Source: JBOEGW01 sp050633625 (GTDB lineage: Bacteria; Pseudomonadota; Alphaproteobacteria; Rhodobacterales; Rhodobacteraceae). From it: a stretch of 64,000 nucleotides of DNA. The position numbers and the translations under genes were made by a program. The notes beneath the pieces are model-generated. The model saw only the letters and a list, made by a program, of their open reading frames with translations. It was not told the DNA's origin and searched no databases. Location: positions 1 to 64,000 of the forward strand of contig JBOEGW010000008.1 in NCBI GenBank assembly GCA_050633625.1, in the 5' to 3' direction. Position 1 is the first letter of the stretch. Every line of letters starts with the position of its first letter. Shown piece after piece: positions 1 through 7,033 of this stretch.

Positions 1-1
1 T

Positions 2-403
2 GAAGCTGAGAAGATCTTGGCGGCCTATCCCGAAGACAGGATCCGAGACCGGCGGACTACTCTGCGCCTGATTGCAGCGGTTGTGAAAGCCGGAGTGAAG
101 CCCGATGATCTGAAGCAGGCGGTCAAAGCCTATGCCAAGGAAAGCGAGGGCTACACGCGCAGCAAGGTCTGTTTCTCGGACAATTGGTTCAAGATGCGCC
201 GATGGGAGAAGGGGCTTGCCCAGATCCAGGCCGATCGTGAGAAGGCGCGAGAGGCCGAAGCCAAAGGGCGCGCCAGCCTTGCCGAATGGATCCACGAGCG
301 CCATCCCTTGTGCCGCCATATCACGAACCGCCAGATCGAAGACTTGATCGCTTCAAAGTTAGTAACGCCTAAGCAGGTGCGCGCTGCGGGGCTGCAGGTG
401 TGA
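2..403 (+). CDS. C-terminal part of an unrecognised ICE protein (5' end outside window)
   Basis: The frame is open from base 2 to a TGA at 401-403, so this is the tail of a longer gene that begins left of the window; a TTG at 17 is in frame but is probably internal. About 133 residues are visible. They are highly charged and helical, with Arg/Lys/Glu-rich stretches and no membrane segment or signal. I do not recognise the family. A role in replication or DNA binding is possible because such proteins are common at this position in mobile elements, but nothing in the visible part proves it. Confidence 0.6.
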   Translation, partial: EAEKILAAYPEDRIRDRRTTLRLIAAVVKAGVKPDDLKQAVKAYAKESEGYTRSKVCFSDNWFKMRRWEKGLAQIQADREKAREAEAKGRASLAEWIHERHPLCRHITNRQIEDLIASKLVTPKQVRAAGLQV

Positions 404-520
404 GCGAAGCGGTGATCGGAGGCGATGCGGCTTGGCTCGGAAGCGAAGCTCTTCCGCTGGCAAGAGGGTTAACCAACCTCGGAAGTTCTTCATTTGTGAA
501 CGAAGTGTTGCTTGCATTTA

Positions 521-538
521 CGTTTATTTCGTTTATTT
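521..538. repeat. Tandem 9-bp repeat in the promoter region of the TA pair
   Basis: CGTTTATTT occurs twice head to tail (521-529 and 530-538), inside a short AT-rich stretch about 50 bp before the antitoxin start. Its position suits a promoter or an operator for the downstream toxin-antitoxin pair. No function can be proven from the sequence. Confidence 0.4.
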
Positions 539-590
539 TGATTATTGCGAATGGGGCGCAAGATCCCGTCGCGTGAAAAGGAGAGAAACG

Positions 591-1055
591 ATGATGATGC
601 AAGCAAAAGAAGCGTTCGCAGAACGTTTGCCGGATCAGGTTGAAATTGAAAATGCTGACAGTCTTCGCCGCATCCTTGCCTCGCAAGTGAACGGTGATGA
701 GGCCGTTGAGCTGAGCCTGGCATTTGGCGAGAAGCAGATTGAACCTGTGACGTTGGCTCCAGCCCTCGCGGCATCCTTGATGGAGTTATTGCGGTTGGTT
801 TCAAGCGGCAGAGGGTTTCGGATGATCCCTGTGGATGCAGAGCTGACCACCCAGCAAGCGGCCGATTTGTTGAACGTATCGCGCCCACACCTCGTGAAAC
901 TGCTAGAAGACGGGGAAATCGCCTTCTTCAAAACAGGTCGCCATCGCCGTGTGAAAGCAGCAGATCTATTTGAATACAAAAAGAAACGCGACACTGATCG
1001 CTCTGACGCACTGTCTGACCTTGCCGCAATGGACATGGAGAACGATCTTTTATGA
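591..1055 (+). CDS. Antitoxin with excisionase-type helix-turn-helix
   Basis: A 154-residue protein. I chose the ATG at 591 because GGAGAG lies just upstream, although the frame is open further 5'. Residues about 85-135 form an excisionase/MerR-like HTH (TTQQAADLLNVSRPHLVKLL, then a basic wing FFKTGRHRRVK). The N-terminal half is a small domain of unknown fold. The stop overlaps the start of the PIN gene by ATGA, a translationally coupled arrangement typical of type II antitoxins that bind their toxin and repress their own promoter. Family role is from established knowledge; pairing is inferred from the overlap. Confidence 0.78.
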   Translation: MMMQAKEAFAERLPDQVEIENADSLRRILASQVNGDEAVELSLAFGEKQIEPVTLAPALAASLMELLRLVSSGRGFRMIPVDAELTTQQAADLLNVSRPHLVKLLEDGEIAFFKTGRHRRVKAADLFEYKKKRDTDRSDALSDLAAMDMENDLL

Positions 1056-1627
1056 GTGACTATGCCGACCGTTTCACGGCACTGATTGACGCAAATGTTC
1101 TGGCGTGCGCGATGCGCAGAAACATAATCTTGTCGCTGGCCGAGGCCGGTTTTTTCCGGCCCCGGTGGAGCGATAGAATTATGGATGAAACCGCCGGTGC
1201 GATAGCCAAGATTACGGAGGGCGGGGCCGACACTAACAAGCAGCGTTCCGCAATGGAGCGCGCTTTCCCCGAAGCATGTGTTACTGGATATGCTGGGCTT
1301 GAAGCTGGTCTGCAGTTGCCGGATCCTGATGACCGCCATGTTCTTGCTGCAGCGATCACAACATCCGCTCAGGTAATTGTGACGGAAAACCTTAAGGATT
1401 TCCCAAGCGAAGCACTCGCAGCTTTTGACATCGATGCAATCTCGGCCGACGAGTTTATTTCTGATGCATTCGAACTTGACCCACTCGCAGCTGTAGTTGC
1501 TCTACGGAAAATGCGTGAGCGGTTCAAAAATCCTGATATGGACGCCGAAGCATTATTGCTGCGGATCAAGGCTCGAGAGCTATTTCAAACCGCTGAAATT
1601 TTGCACGAATACGTAGAGCTACTTTAG
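1052..1627 (+). CDS. PIN-domain toxin (PIN_3 type ribonuclease)
   Basis: A 191-residue PIN-domain protein. Acidic residues expected for the Mg-dependent RNase centre are visible: LIDANVL near residue 12, LPDPDDRHVLAAA near 90, and VTENLKDFP near 110. A C-terminal extension of about 70 residues follows the PIN core, as in the COG1569/PIN_3 group. It overlaps the preceding HTH antitoxin gene by 4 bp, so the two form a toxin-antitoxin pair. Such toxins cleave RNA and arrest growth when the antitoxin is lost, which can stabilise an ICE. The target RNA is unknown. Confidence 0.8.
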   Translation: MSDYADRFTALIDANVLACAMRRNIILSLAEAGFFRPRWSDRIMDETAGAIAKITEGGADTNKQRSAMERAFPEACVTGYAGLEAGLQLPDPDDRHVLAAAITTSAQVIVTENLKDFPSEALAAFDIDAISADEFISDAFELDPLAAVVALRKMRERFKNPDMDAEALLLRIKARELFQTAEILHEYVELL

Positions 1628-1681
1628 GCTTATGTGGCGGTAGATCGCACTAGAGACGGTCTCCAGCGAACACGTTGATAT

Positions 1682-2278
1682 CTATCTACACTCTACAATC
1701 TGTCGCACGATAGGATGCATCCATGCAGGGACGTGTCTGCTTTGCTTAGCCAATAGCTTCCGATCATTGTCGTCCAGTGCGCGTGCAATCCGGTCGACGA
1801 TTTGACTGTCCACACGGTCCTTGCCGACATAACGCAACGCCTGGAAGATAACCCCAGTCTTATGTCCTGCGCCGACCAATGTTTTGGGAGATGCTTTGCG
1901 GAATTGTATGACTTGCCGTCCAACCTTCTTGGTGCGGGTTGGGCCGTCGGTCATATAGGTCGGCTTGGATGGTACCTGAGTGGAAAGGCCCAACTGATTG
2001 GCAGCCATCGAAGGAGAGGGTTGCAAAATTTGCCCATCCTTTCGAGCAACAGCCTTTGCGATGTCATCGGCGGAAGGCGACAGAAACCCGAAGCGCGGGC
2101 TCTTCTTCGGGTAGTCATACAGCCCCCGCGTCAGTCGCCGGATCACCCCCTGATCAGCAAGGCGTGACAGGGCCTGATCTACGCTTGCGCGGGATCCGAT
2201 GTCGAGAAAATCGGTCGGCGCAAAGATTGCGCCGCGACCTTTTCCGATGATGCGTTGCTTGATGTTTGATGTAATCAT
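1682..2278 (-). CDS. AbiEi-type antitoxin (DUF6088-like), no AbiEii partner
   Basis: A 198-residue protein with an N-terminal winged-helix of the AbiEi type: it contains SVDQALSRLADQGVIRRLTR followed by GLYDYP at about residues 32-57. A C-terminal domain of DUF6088 type follows. AbiEi proteins repress their own operon and neutralise the nucleotidyltransferase AbiEii in type IV toxin-antitoxin systems. Downstream on the minus strand there is no AbiEii-like gene; the next gene is the convergent PIN toxin. It is therefore an orphan antitoxin, or it serves a toxin encoded elsewhere. An inverted repeat 15 bp upstream is a good autoregulatory operator candidate. Confidence 0.72.
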   Translation of the reverse strand: MITSNIKQRIIGKGRGAIFAPTDFLDIGSRASVDQALSRLADQGVIRRLTRGLYDYPKKSPRFGFLSPSADDIAKAVARKDGQILQPSPSMAANQLGLSTQVPSKPTYMTDGPTRTKKVGRQVIQFRKASPKTLVGAGHKTGVIFQALRYVGKDRVDSQIVDRIARALDDNDRKLLAKQSRHVPAWMHPIVRQIVECR

Positions 2279-2292
2279 GTTCGAACTCCTTG

Positions 2293-2318
2293 TCAGAAAA
2301 TATGATATGTTTTTCTGA
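2293..2318. promoter_or_regulatory. Inverted repeat upstream of abiEi-like gene
   Basis: TCAGAAAA (2293-2300) and TTTTCTGA (2311-2318) are perfect 8-bp arms around a 10-bp AT-rich spacer. The site ends 15 bp before the ATG of the minus-strand AbiEi-like gene. AbiEi proteins are known to bind inverted repeats at their own promoter, so this is a likely operator. Confidence 0.6.
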
Positions 2319-2392
2319 AAGTCAACGGACCATGGAACAACCCCTCGGTAGGTGCAACTGGCATAAGGCAGAAAGGAGAACTGGTGCGAAAT

Positions 2393-2435
2393 TTACGCTA
2401 CAGCGCAAAAATAGGAAAATTACGCTGCAGCGTAA
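2393..2435. promoter_or_regulatory. Pair of TTACGCT-N2-AGCGTAA palindromes
   Basis: A perfect 16-bp palindrome (TTACGCTGCAGCGTAA, 2420-2435) is preceded, 27 bp upstream, by an imperfect copy with one altered arm base (2393-2408). Both lie between the divergent AbiEi-like and HipB-like genes. Paired palindromes at such spacing usually bind a dimeric repressor cooperatively. The protein that binds them is unknown. Confidence 0.5.
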
Positions 2436-2461
2436 GTTGTCGTGAGCTAGACTGCTTCGTT

Positions 2462-2506
2462 TATGATCTTTAGATCATACAGGGGATTTATGATCTAGGC
2501 ATCATA
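2462..2506. promoter_or_regulatory. Two TATGATC-N4-GATCATA operators before the HipB-like gene
   Basis: Site 1 (2462-2479) is a perfect 7+4+7 palindrome. Site 2 (2489-2506) has the same design with one mismatch (CATCATA). They are 27 bp apart, on almost the same helix face after 2.5 turns, and end 20 bp before the TTG start of the HipB-like gene. This is the classic picture of autorepression by an HTH antitoxin. Confidence 0.6.
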
Positions 2507-2525
2507 GGCGGCGCTGGAGGCAGGC

Positions 2526-2780
2526 TTGAAGAACTTCGTTCGAATTCCCCGAGATCTTGGACATGCGATCCGTCAGGTTCGTCGAGAGAAAAACTTAACG
2601 CAGGCCGATCTCGCCACGCGCAGCGGTGTTTGGCAGGAAACGATATCGAAAGTTGAGGCCGGGCGGGGCGGTACAAAGCTCGACACGATCTTGGCGCTGT
2701 TGGCAGCCCTCGACCTAGAGCTTTTGGTCAGAACACGCAGCAAGGGCACTGCATCTGATTTTGACAACATATTCGACTGA
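2526..2780 (+). CDS. HipB-like XRE-family repressor/antitoxin, no HipA
   Basis: An 84-residue Cro/C1-type HTH protein. The HTH lies at about residues 10-65 (LGHAIRQVRREKNLTQADLA ... ISKVEAGRGGTKLDTILALL). The LDLELLVR end resembles HipB beta-strand dimerisation. The TTG start is supported by GGAGG 5 bases upstream. HipB normally represses hipBA and neutralises the kinase HipA, but no HipA-like frame follows; the next 300 bp carry nothing recognisable. It is therefore an orphan repressor or a leftover of a toxin-antitoxin pair. Two palindromic operators precede it. Confidence 0.75.
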   Translation: MKNFVRIPRDLGHAIRQVRREKNLTQADLATRSGVWQETISKVEAGRGGTKLDTILALLAALDLELLVRTRSKGTASDFDNIFD

Positions 2781-3079
2781 AGCCCCGCAGTGACGGAGTG
2801 ACAGCCGTTAAGCCGCAGCGGTTACTTTAAGTTCCTCGGCTCTTGCGACGCAGCATGACGAGACCGTTCAGTTTGTGAGTGCCGAACTCAGATCCTCAGC
2901 GCCGTGTTTCTGATTGCTGAACATAAGCGGGCAGCCGTTCCGGACGCGGTGCAGGCCCCGCTTCAACAAGAAAATTCCCCTGCGCCAGCGCATTCCTCGC
3001 GAGGCAAGTTTCTCGCTGACAGCCCCTTGGTGCCAGCTTTGGTCATGTTCATCGAAACACTCAAAGTGAGGATCAAAAA
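2781..3079. other. Intergenic stretch with nothing recognisable
   Basis: About 300 bp between the HipB-like gene and the small gene at 3080. Only short frames without homology features are present. I looked for a HipA remnant and saw none. It probably holds the promoter of the 65-residue gene. Confidence 0.5.
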
Positions 3080-3277
3080 ATGGCTACTCAAACTCTGAAA
3101 CTGAACGTCAAATCCGGCGAAAAAGACGGCAAGAACTTCTGGGACCGCTGCGGCGTCCTCTTCGTCAACACCGACGACAGCGGCAACATCACCTCAATCA
3201 ACGTCAAACACAGCATGTTCCCTGATGTCGAAATGGTCGCCTTCCCGCGCCGAGATGAAGATCCAGTCACTGAGTGA
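3080..3277 (+). CDS. Small conserved-looking hypothetical protein (65 aa)
   Basis: A 65-residue soluble protein, ATG at 3080 preceded by GTGAGGA. The sequence reads like a single small beta domain (KNFWDRCGVLFVNTDDSGNI, then a strand and loop ending in VAFPRR), comparable in style to the DUF736-like small proteins common in alphaproteobacterial mobile elements, but I cannot assign a family. A perfect stem-loop follows 9 bp after the stop, so it is probably a separate transcription unit. Codon use is GC-rich like the ICE backbone and unlike the neighbouring toxin-antitoxin genes. Confidence 0.65.
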   Translation: MATQTLKLNVKSGEKDGKNFWDRCGVLFVNTDDSGNITSINVKHSMFPDVEMVAFPRRDEDPVTE

Positions 3278-3285
3278 CCTCAGCG

Positions 3286-3308
3286 CCAGGGCGGGTTTCC
3301 CGCCCTGG
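3286..3308 (+). terminator. Strong stem-loop after the 65-aa gene
   Basis: A perfect 10-bp GC-rich stem (CCAGGGCGGG / CCCGCCCTGG) with a TTT loop, starting 9 bp after the stop. There is no long T tract behind it. A second 7-bp stem (3341-3347 with 3356-3362) follows before the methyltransferase gene. Confidence 0.55.
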
Positions 3309-3411
3309 TCATAACTGCGCCCCTTGGCGCGACGCAGGTTTTGCGGGGTGCGAATCCCGCAAATAACTGCTAGCAATACAGAAAAACAATTTCGAGTAGG
3401 GACAACCTGTC

Positions 3412-6159
3412 GTGAATGCCGTTGAAATCGAAGAAGCCATTTCCGCATTGGCGGAGCAACCGTTTGATGCGGTTGAATTTCCTTATGCTTTTCTGCTCGC
3501 CTTCGGCAACAAAGAGACAACGCTCAAGCGCCTTCGCTCGGGCACATCGAACAAATCCGATTTGGGCGGTGTTCTGCAAACGAACAACATCCACCTGAAA
3601 TCCTGCACGCCGGGCACGGTGTCTGAAACACTTGACGCGCTCAAAATCAGCCCAGCCACAGCTAGATCCAAAGCGAAATTCATCCTTGCGACCGATGGCC
3701 AGACGCTAGAGGCGGAGGACCTGACCAATGGCGACACCATCGCCTGCGACTTCAAGGACTTCCCCGATCACTTCGGCTTTTTCCTTCCGCTTGCGGGCAT
3801 CTCGACCGTCAAGCAAATCCGCGAGAGCTCGTTTGACATCAAAGCCACGGGCCGTCTCAACCGCCTCTATGTCGAGCTTTTGAAAACTAACCCTGAGTGG
3901 GGCACGGCAGAGCGCCGCCATGACATGAACCACTTCATGGCGCGGCTGATCTTCCTCTTCTTCGCTGAAGACACATCCATCCTAAATGGCGAAGACCTGT
4001 TCACCGCCACTGTCACGCAAATGTCGGACAAGGACAGCTCGAACACCCACGAGGTGATCTCGGAACTCTTCCGCGCGATGAACACCAAGATTGAGGATCG
4101 CGCGAGCGCAAACCTCCCCCGTTGGGCCGATACCTTCCCTTATGTGAACGGCGGGCTATTTTCGGGCAGCACCGAGGCGCCCGAGTTCTCCAAGATCGCG
4201 CGCAGCTACCTGCTCCACATCGGCTCGCTCGACTGGACCAAGATCAACCCCGATATCTTCGGCTCAATGATCCAAGCCGTGGCCGATGACGAGGAACGCG
4301 GTGCATTGGGGATGCACTACACCTCTGTGCCCAACATCCTGAAGGTCTTGAACCCGCTCTTCCTCGATGACCTGAACGCGCAACTCGAAGCGGCAGGCGA
4401 CAACAAACGCAAGCTCGACAACCTGCGCAAACGCATGTCGAAAATCCGCGTCTTCGATCCCGCTTGCGGCTCGGGCAACTTCCTTGTCATCGCCTATAAG
4501 GAGATGCGCGCCATCGAGGCGAAGATCAACGCCTACTGTGGCGAGCCCGATCGGCGCACGGACATCCCCCTGACCAACTTTCGCGGGATCGAGCTGCGCG
4601 ATTTCCCGGCCGAGATCGCCCGCCTTGCGCTGATCATCGCGGAATACCAATGCGACGTGACCTATCGCGGGCATAAGGACGCTCTGGCCGCTTTCCTGCC
4701 GCTGGATGCGGAGAACTGGATCACGCAAGGCAATGCCCTGCGGCTTGATTGGCTGACCGTCTGCCCGCCGACGAGCCAAAAGGTCGAGATGCGCGGCGAA
4801 GACCTGTTCATGTCCCCGCTGGAAAAGGCCCAGATCGATTTCAAGAACGAAGGCGGCGAGACCTATATCTGCGGCAACCCGCCGTATCTTGGTAGCCAGT
4901 GGCAAAGCACAGAACAGAAAGAAGATCTGAAAGCGATCTTTGACGGTCGGGTGAAAAACTGGAAGTCGCTGGACTATGTGGCGGGGTGGTTCATGAAAGC
5001 GGCCGACTATGGAACTCATACCAATTCTTCCGCAGCTTTGGTTTCTACAAATTCAATTTGTCAGGGGCGACAGGTTGAAACGCTTTGGACTCCGATTTTC
5101 CAATCGGGCCATGAAATTTCATTCGCCCATTCCAATCTGAAATGGGCCAACCTCGCGAGTCACAACGCGGGTGTCACGGTGGTAATCGTCGGAATATCCA
5201 ACCAACCGCCGACCACTCGCAAGCTTTTTTCCCTCGGGCCAGATGGACAAGTTGAGCAAAAAGAAACGGACAATATCAATCCGTATCTGATCAGTGGCGC
5301 AAATGTTCTGGTTAAACCTGTCTCGAAGCCGCTGAACGGACTAAGTGAAATGAGTTTCGGCAATATGCCTAATGAAGGCGGGCATCTGCTTCTGTCACGC
5401 GAAGAGGCTGACCATGCGATAGATGCGGGCGTTCCAGAGAAATTCTTTCGCCCGTTTGTTGGCTCTCAAGAATTCATAAAAGGTTTGGCGCGTCGTTGCA
5501 TTTGGGTGAATGATGGGGAGTTTGCTGAGGCTTCAGAAAATTCTTGGCTGAACAGTCGATTTGAAGCTGTTCGGGAACAGAGAGCATCTTCAAATAGAGT
5601 TACGACTAAGCAACTTGCAGAAGTGCCCTATAAATTTGGAGAGGTACGGCAAAGTGGCGACGAGGCCGTGATCGCAATTCCAGCAATTAGCTCTGAAAAC
5701 AGAGACTATCTTCCATGTGGCTTGCTTTCGGAGGGTGCGATTGTGTCAAACAAGTGCTATGCCCTCTACGACGCCCCGCTCTGGAACATGGCGCTGATCG
5801 CCTCGCGCTTGCATTGGGTCTGGATCGGCACGGTCTGCGTGCGGATGCGAACTGATTTCAGCTACTCCAACACCCTCGGCTGGAACACCTTTCCCGTCCC
5901 CAAACTGACCGAGAAAAACAAAGCGGATCTGACCCGCTGCGCCGAGGATATCCTGCTGGCTCGCGAGGCGCATTTCCCCGCCACCATCGCCGACCTCTAT
6001 AAACCCGACGCCATGCCACAAAACCTGAGGCAAGCCCACGACCGCAACGACGAAGTGCTGGAACGCATCTACATCGGCCGCCGCTTCCGCAACGACACCG
6101 AAAGGCTGGAAAAACTGTTTGAACTTTACACGAAAATGACAACAAAGGTGCCGGTATGA
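3412..6159 (+). CDS. MmeI-like class I SAM-dependent DNA methyltransferase
   Basis: A 915-residue N6-adenine-type DNA methyltransferase with a GTG start. Motif I (DPACGSGNF) lies near residue 350 and the catalytic NPPY motif near 489. The target-recognition region follows (about 600-830), then a C-terminal helical domain, the order seen in MmeI-family enzymes. MmeI itself is a single-chain enzyme with an N-terminal PD-(D/E)XK nuclease. I see no convincing D...ExK motif in the first 150 residues here, so this protein probably only methylates and leaves cutting to a partner. It begins an operon with the helicase and GIY-YIG nuclease downstream; its stop overlaps the next start by ATGA. Confidence 0.85.
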   Translation: MNAVEIEEAISALAEQPFDAVEFPYAFLLAFGNKETTLKRLRSGTSNKSDLGGVLQTNNIHLKSCTPGTVSETLDALKISPATARSKAKFILATDGQTLEAEDLTNGDTIACDFKDFPDHFGFFLPLAGISTVKQIRESSFDIKATGRLNRLYVELLKTNPEWGTAERRHDMNHFMARLIFLFFAEDTSILNGEDLFTATVTQMSDKDSSNTHEVISELFRAMNTKIEDRASANLPRWADTFPYVNGGLFSGSTEAPEFSKIARSYLLHIGSLDWTKINPDIFGSMIQAVADDEERGALGMHYTSVPNILKVLNPLFLDDLNAQLEAAGDNKRKLDNLRKRMSKIRVFDPACGSGNFLVIAYKEMRAIEAKINAYCGEPDRRTDIPLTNFRGIELRDFPAEIARLALIIAEYQCDVTYRGHKDALAAFLPLDAENWITQGNALRLDWLTVCPPTSQKVEMRGEDLFMSPLEKAQIDFKNEGGETYICGNPPYLGSQWQSTEQKEDLKAIFDGRVKNWKSLDYVAGWFMKAADYGTHTNSSAALVSTNSICQGRQVETLWTPIFQSGHEISFAHSNLKWANLASHNAGVTVVIVGISNQPPTTRKLFSLGPDGQVEQKETDNINPYLISGANVLVKPVSKPLNGLSEMSFGNMPNEGGHLLLSREEADHAIDAGVPEKFFRPFVGSQEFIKGLARRCIWVNDGEFAEASENSWLNSRFEAVREQRASSNRVTTKQLAEVPYKFGEVRQSGDEAVIAIPAISSENRDYLPCGLLSEGAIVSNKCYALYDAPLWNMALIASRLHWVWIGTVCVRMRTDFSYSNTLGWNTFPVPKLTEKNKADLTRCAEDILLAREAHFPATIADLYKPDAMPQNLRQAHDRNDEVLERIYIGRRFRNDTERLEKLFELYTKMTTKVPV

Positions 6160-7028
6160 GTGACTTCAACAGCATGACCGTCATGGCTGCCGGTGAGATG
6201 ATTGCTGAAATGTCCACCCAAGCTGGTTTCTCATCCTTGGTGTTGGGCTGGGGAGTTGACGATTTTTGCGGGTCAGGCTCCGTTTCTTCGAGGGCAAACG
6301 ATTTGGTGCGCTTCGCTCGGAGCAATATGGGACAACGACATGTGCCGACGGTCAACGGAAACTGCGACCTTACCAGGGCCATGATCGAACATGCCATTAC
6401 GGCCTCCGACCGAGACAGGCATAACAAACCAGACGTTTGGGCACGTCTGGTCGCGGGCCTAAAATTGGATGGCTTTGAAATGGTTGTTGAACAATTTCCC
6501 GACCCATCTGGTCGGCCATCCATTTTTGACGACGCTTCGAGGATGGTCTCGAAGCTGACGTTGAGACGGATGCTCTCAGAGGATATCCCTGAAACTGACT
6601 TTCGAGAGGCTGAGGACGAAGTATCGAGCCTACTCAAAAAACATGCCTTTGAGACAGCACTTGGGCATCTGTCGTTGGCGATGGCGGCTTTCCAACGCGG
6701 GGAGTGGGCCTCTGCGAACGCGCAGCTCAGAAGTTTCTTTGAAAGCTACCTCAATGATATCGCTTTGAAACTGGGCTACGAGGGTAAAGATGACACTAAA
6801 GCCAAGCGTGATTACCTTGGCAAGTTGAACCCTCCGTTTTTACTTCCTGATTATAATGAGTGGAATGAAAACACGCAAAAGCCTCAGTATATTCAAGGGC
6901 TTTGGAGCAGGATGCACCCTGAGGGAAGCCATCCCGGTTTGTCCGAAGAGGAAGACGCGACCTTTAGGCTTCAAGTTACACTTATAACTGCGCGATTGTT
7001 CCTCCGCCGTTTCGACCAACGAAAGTGA
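6156..7028 (+). CDS. Uncharacterised protein with Abi_C/HEPN-like C-terminus
   Basis: A 290-residue soluble protein overlapping the methyltransferase stop by 4 bp and followed by the helicase after 5 bp, so it is part of the operon. The first 110 residues form a small helical domain of unknown type. The C-terminal 120 residues (from FQRGEWASANAQLRSFFESY to the end) are helical and carry SRMHPEGSHPGL, followed by two long helices ending in ARLFLRRF. This pattern recalls Abi_C/HEPN-like domains of abortive-infection proteins. The typical catalytic RxxxxH of active HEPN RNases is not clear. It could be a sensor or effector of the system. Domain assignment is inference. Confidence 0.55.
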   Translation: MSDFNSMTVMAAGEMIAEMSTQAGFSSLVLGWGVDDFCGSGSVSSRANDLVRFARSNMGQRHVPTVNGNCDLTRAMIEHAITASDRDRHNKPDVWARLVAGLKLDGFEMVVEQFPDPSGRPSIFDDASRMVSKLTLRRMLSEDIPETDFREAEDEVSSLLKKHAFETALGHLSLAMAAFQRGEWASANAQLRSFFESYLNDIALKLGYEGKDDTKAKRDYLGKLNPPFLLPDYNEWNENTQKPQYIQGLWSRMHPEGSHPGLSEEEDATFRLQVTLITARLFLRRFDQRK

Positions 7029-7033
7029 TTTAA

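Noticed and set aside
432..590. N-terminal extension of the antitoxin frame
   Set aside because: The GGAGAG-preceded ATG at 591 fits better and the extension contains the promoter-like AT-rich repeat.
2904..3098. 64-codon frame before the 65-aa gene, possible HipA remnant
   Set aside because: No HipA motif is visible and it overlaps the next gene start; treated as noncoding.
3341..3362. TTGCGGG/CCCGCAA hairpin with GCGAATCCCGC as a tRNA fragment or old att site
   Set aside because: Only a short stem-loop; no T-arm or acceptor sequence matches a tRNA.
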